Below, piece by piece: positions 61,213 through 64,000 of a stretch of 64,000 nucleotides of DNA (position 1 is the stretch's first letter; each line of letters begins with the position of its first letter). The translations under genes were made by a program, and so were the position numbers. The stretch spans positions 1 through 64,000 of the forward strand of contig KV425580.1 in assembly GCA_001632425.1 (NCBI GenBank). The letters run 5' to 3'. Under the pieces are notes generated by a model. That model had not been told where the DNA came from, did not search any database, and worked only from the letters and a program-made list of their open reading frames with translations. The stretch is from Neolentinus lepideus HHB14362 ss-1. Lineage: Eukaryota > Basidiomycota > Agaricomycetes > Gloeophyllales > Gloeophyllaceae.

Positions 61213-61400
61213 TATTGAAAAGGTTATATGGCTGTAAATATTCAAAGAATTGATTAGAGTAGGTGCCTGCTACTTGGGTGCTTCTTATATACTACTCATA
61301 CATGTTATGCTAGAATGTTACAGAATATACTATAACATTTAATATGAAATAAATTGAAATACTCAAATATTCTATAATGTCCTTTAAGCATCTATGAGGG
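61213..61400 (-). repeat. Copia 5' LTR, truncated (188 bp kept)
   Basis: Matches 58585-58772 over its whole length, but the homology stops at gaggg (61400), so the first about 61 bases of this LTR are lost. Adjacent sequence 61401-61729 is unassigned CpG-poor DNA. Confidence 0.85.
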
Positions 61401-61729
61401 CACTGGATTTCATCTACTAGTGAAAAGTTGGATTCAGACAATTATAAAGATGGTGAAGAGAAATAGATGACTACAACAGTCTTCCAGGAGATGGGAGCAG
61501 AAGTGTAGGGTGACAGCAATGAAGAGAAACTTGAGATGATAGTCTGATTTCCTTCATGGTTAGGGATGACATACATCACTGAAAACTCAGATATTGCAAT
61601 ATTCTTCCATTCTGTGTAGCTCCTGCTGACTTGCCATGCATGCAGTTGACTTCATGTTTATAGCACTGTATCTCCCAAAGAGCTTGATTTCAGTTCTGCC
61701 ATTGTAGAGAATAAAACAACCAGGTGCAT
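61401..61729. other. Spacer between copia and TGAYAGGC copy 2
   Basis: CpG-poor sequence, nothing recognised with confidence. Confidence 0.3.
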
Positions 61730-63131
61730 TGACAGGCTAAGACATGCAACAACCACTAAAAACACCTTAGAAAATGCAGAGGGAACTTCATCTAATAGTG
61801 TCAGCAGTCAAAGGGTAGAAAGGTAAAGCTCGGGGGAGGTGAGGGATGAAAAACAACACAATGGAAGGCACCATATATCTCCTGTGAGTTGACCCAGACA
61901 CTCTATGCAACTCCTAACTCTCTAAAACTCTGAAACTACACTTCTCAGTGCTGACTTGGTGCTCCTTGGAGGGTATTTGGTACTGGGCAAGACCAGCTGT
62001 CCATTGGAAGGACTCAGAAGGGTGAATGATGATAGCTCAGAAGGTTCCTCCATGCCAGAGGACTCTAGGATGCAATAGAACACAACGTGGATGCAGTAAA
62101 ACACAGTAAGAACACAATGGAGATGATAAGACACAATGCAAATGCAAGACCTCATGCTGAGGCCAACTAGAATGCAATTTTGAACACAGCAAGACTTTGA
62201 GATGTGAAAGGTGAAGTAAATTTTATGGTGACCCATATGGTGGTCCTGAATGATGGGGGTCTGAGAATACAGGATGTCTAAAGTACTAAGTAACCCAAAG
62301 GTCTGAAATCTACTAAGTCCGACACTCCTTCATCTATCAAATCACACCATATGCAACAAATGAGAAAATATGTCTGAAACCATACTGCTGCAGCATGCCA
62401 TACACCTAACTGAGTACCACTATCATTCTGAAATATGCTCAGCACCTTAGAAACATCTGGTCCAAAGGAAAACCTTCCAAAAATGCTCCATCCAAAGTGT
62501 TGGCACCCATGAATGACTTGTATGAGCTGACTTGCATCTTGAACATCATAAGGATAGTTGACAAAGGTCTGTGATGGCATCAGAGTGGCAAGGAGGGTCC
62601 GCAACACCTGAACTTGGTGCATCCAATCAACTCAGAGGTGCCACATGGTTGAATGGAGGATCAGATCATTGCAAGTGTGTAAGGGAGACTGGATATAGTC
62701 AACTTGGCATGAATAAGCTTGAGTTAGAGGTGCTGAGAGTGCTGAGTGTCATGAAATCACTGACATCGGGGGGTTCTGAAGTTCCTGAATGCTGACTAGC
62801 CTCACAATGCCCACATGATGATGTTCTGGAGCATGTAGGAGGTCTGCCGATAATGTTGGTGCTGCTTTTGAGGTACATAAGGGTCACTTGGTCATCTCAG
62901 CATACAGTAAAGGCTCCGAGGATCTCCAAGGATGTGGTGGTGAGGTACTGAAACTTGGCACAATGTCTAAGTGCATCGGTTGTAGCAGGCGTGTGGCTTG
63001 GAGCTCAGATATGAAGTACATCAGAGTATGGAGATGTGTTGGAGGTGAATTGAAGTGGCAGAGTGCTCTGAGAAGTCATTAGAAACACCAAAAATGCATT
63101 TTCAGAGGCTAGTGGCACCTGAGGCCTATCA
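61730..63131. mobile_element. TGAYAGGC element, copy 2 (1402 bp, CpG-depleted)
   Basis: Starts TGACAGGCTAAG and ends GAGGCCTATCA, flanked by gcat at 61726-61729 and 63132-63135. It is homologous to 54261-55643 along its length, including aacaacca.taaaaacacc near the left end and ttttcagaggctag.g.c near the right end. Positions that are CG in copy 1 are mostly TG or CA here, so this is an older, methylation-decayed insertion. No coding sequence recognised. Confidence 0.85.
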
Positions 63132-64000
63132 GCATTTACTTATAATACTGTAGTGTCTTATCTGTTATTTTACAAGTATGGGCAAGCCGCTCAGCTTCTG
63201 TCATACAATGCCTTGACTGAGACACCAGAGACTACATCAGACCTTGTCTTCTTAAACTTAGGCAAGGACAGAAAAGAAAGAACATATACTTATCTTCGGG
63301 ATTAGGCTCTGTTAGGCAATGGTATGTATCCATCTGGGGTCACCACAGGCCTCAGGGGAAAAGAAGGGCATTGATTAAAGTGCCATCAGAAAGAACCTAA
63401 ATTTCAGCACACACACTGAGAGTGTCAACACCAACATTTGGATATGACCTGGAGGTGAAAACACTTCTAAATTGGAGTGTACAAGCAGTGGCCAAGGCTT
63501 GGTTGAGCCTTGGGTTTGTCAACGTAAAAATGGCATGTACATATTATTTGTCTGCTCTGGCTGTTCATCACTGACACTTACATCTGAGCAGTACACACCT
63601 CCTGATGCACCCTTCAAGATACATGGTCTGTGATCATATACAGCTCAGACAATTCTGGAAAATCAGTTGCAACCAAAAGGTACCAGATAGAATATCAATT
63701 GTGGTTATAAAAAATCATATCAAAATTGCAATGATACAATGAGTTGCTTGTCTAGGTCCATGATGTCTCAAGTCCATTGAAAAAAGTCCATGACATGTGC
63801 ATTACCTGCAAAGAATGTGTCAGGGTCTGAATATCATCAAACAGTCACAACTCACCAACAATAGTGGCAACAATTACATGCCACACTGTGAGGGCTCCAC
63901 CTGCATCACCTGTGCATCCACCCAACCAACTGCTATCGCCTGACCATTTGTCAAAGTGTTCATTGCCTCCAAGGACACATTGATACCATTGTCAGCATGG
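63132..64000. other. CpG-poor transposon-like debris
   Basis: Short open stretches occur on both strands but none could be assigned. The composition matches the decayed transposon region. Confidence 0.3.

Larger units (their letters stand above)
58585..61400 (-). mobile_element. Ty1/copia retrotransposon, degenerate, reverse transcriptase deleted
   Basis: On the minus strand from 61098 the frame encodes Gag (LASTELSNLTDIKEWKAKD, LLMSLPESWNTFIQ), a CCHC knuckle (CYNCNKKGHTKDQC) and protease (WYADNGATIHMT). Then, in a shifted frame, comes integrase: CEACIQAK with the preceding His residues, LDVWGP, DNGREF, and YSPSQNGIAERLN. At about 59130 integrase (HATYIKNRQ) jumps directly to RNase H (WLQSLLTELGYLQI, VDNQSTIALAKN, HIDMKYHFIQDKI), so the reverse transcriptase is missing. 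Stops at 60982-60984 (LxEHV) and 60694-60696 (KFFxAQCDE) fit CGA-to-TGA changes. Long terminal repeats, a half-tRNA primer site and a polypurine tract are present. Confidence 0.9.

Noticed and set aside
1..64000. CRISPR arrays, bacterial operons or toxin-antitoxin systems
   Set aside because: No evenly spaced short repeats were seen; all genes are intron-containing and eukaryotic.

Overview
The window reads as nuclear DNA of a filamentous basidiomycete, most likely an Agaricomycete. Its genes are cut by many short introns of about 48-81 bp with GT-AG ends. It carries DUF6699 genes, an F-box fragment, HMG-box genes, Plavaka and Ty1/copia transposons and a DUF6532-like relic, a combination typical of mushroom-forming fungi. 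Exon models were built by hand from splice sites and reading-frame continuity, so exact edges are inferences.

Left part (0-22 kb) is ordinary gene space. Two DUF6699 paralogues lie on the + strand (516-1378 and 4034-5493), with a 1 kb inverted-repeat element between them. A PP2C-type phosphatase with an altered DGHG motif and a large cysteine-rich membrane protein follow on the - strand (7.5-12.6 kb). Then come an F-box fragment, the translesion polymerase REV1 (14650-18594, +), a SAM methyltransferase and a zinc alcohol dehydrogenase (both -), and a tRNA-Trp.

Middle part (22-45.5 kb) holds a GH81 endo-1,3-beta-glucanase (-), then a stretch built by local duplication. Two tandem DNA duplications (about 708 and 430 bp) precede an HMG-box array of two intact genes and two relics. 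Next is a duplicated MCP1/P-type ATPase unit. Unit 1 kept an intact MCP1-like mitochondrial membrane protein and a decayed ATPase. Unit 2 kept the intact ATPase (30 predicted exons, one only 5 nt) and only the 3' end of MCP1. A single-pass membrane protein ends this part.

Right part (about 48-64 kb) is a transposon graveyard depleted in CpG. It holds a DUF6532-like pseudogene, a Plavaka transposase arranged head-to-head with it, a 2OG-Fe(II) oxygenase relic, a copia retrotransposon lacking reverse transcriptase, and two copies of a 1.4 kb element with TGAYAGGC ends and 4-bp target duplications. Almost every internal stop in this part fits a CGA-to-TGA change, as expected from CpG methylation and deamination. 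One 1.4 kb copy is still CpG-rich and sits inside the decayed Plavaka gene; removing it with one target copy restores the reading frame exactly at the junction.

I see no CRISPR array, bacterial operon, or clear multi-gene novel system. The strongest unusual signals are the 1.4 kb element family, the ATPase tail gained by stop-loss into a duplicated neighbour, the 5-nt exon, and in-frame amplification of the HMG-box tail.
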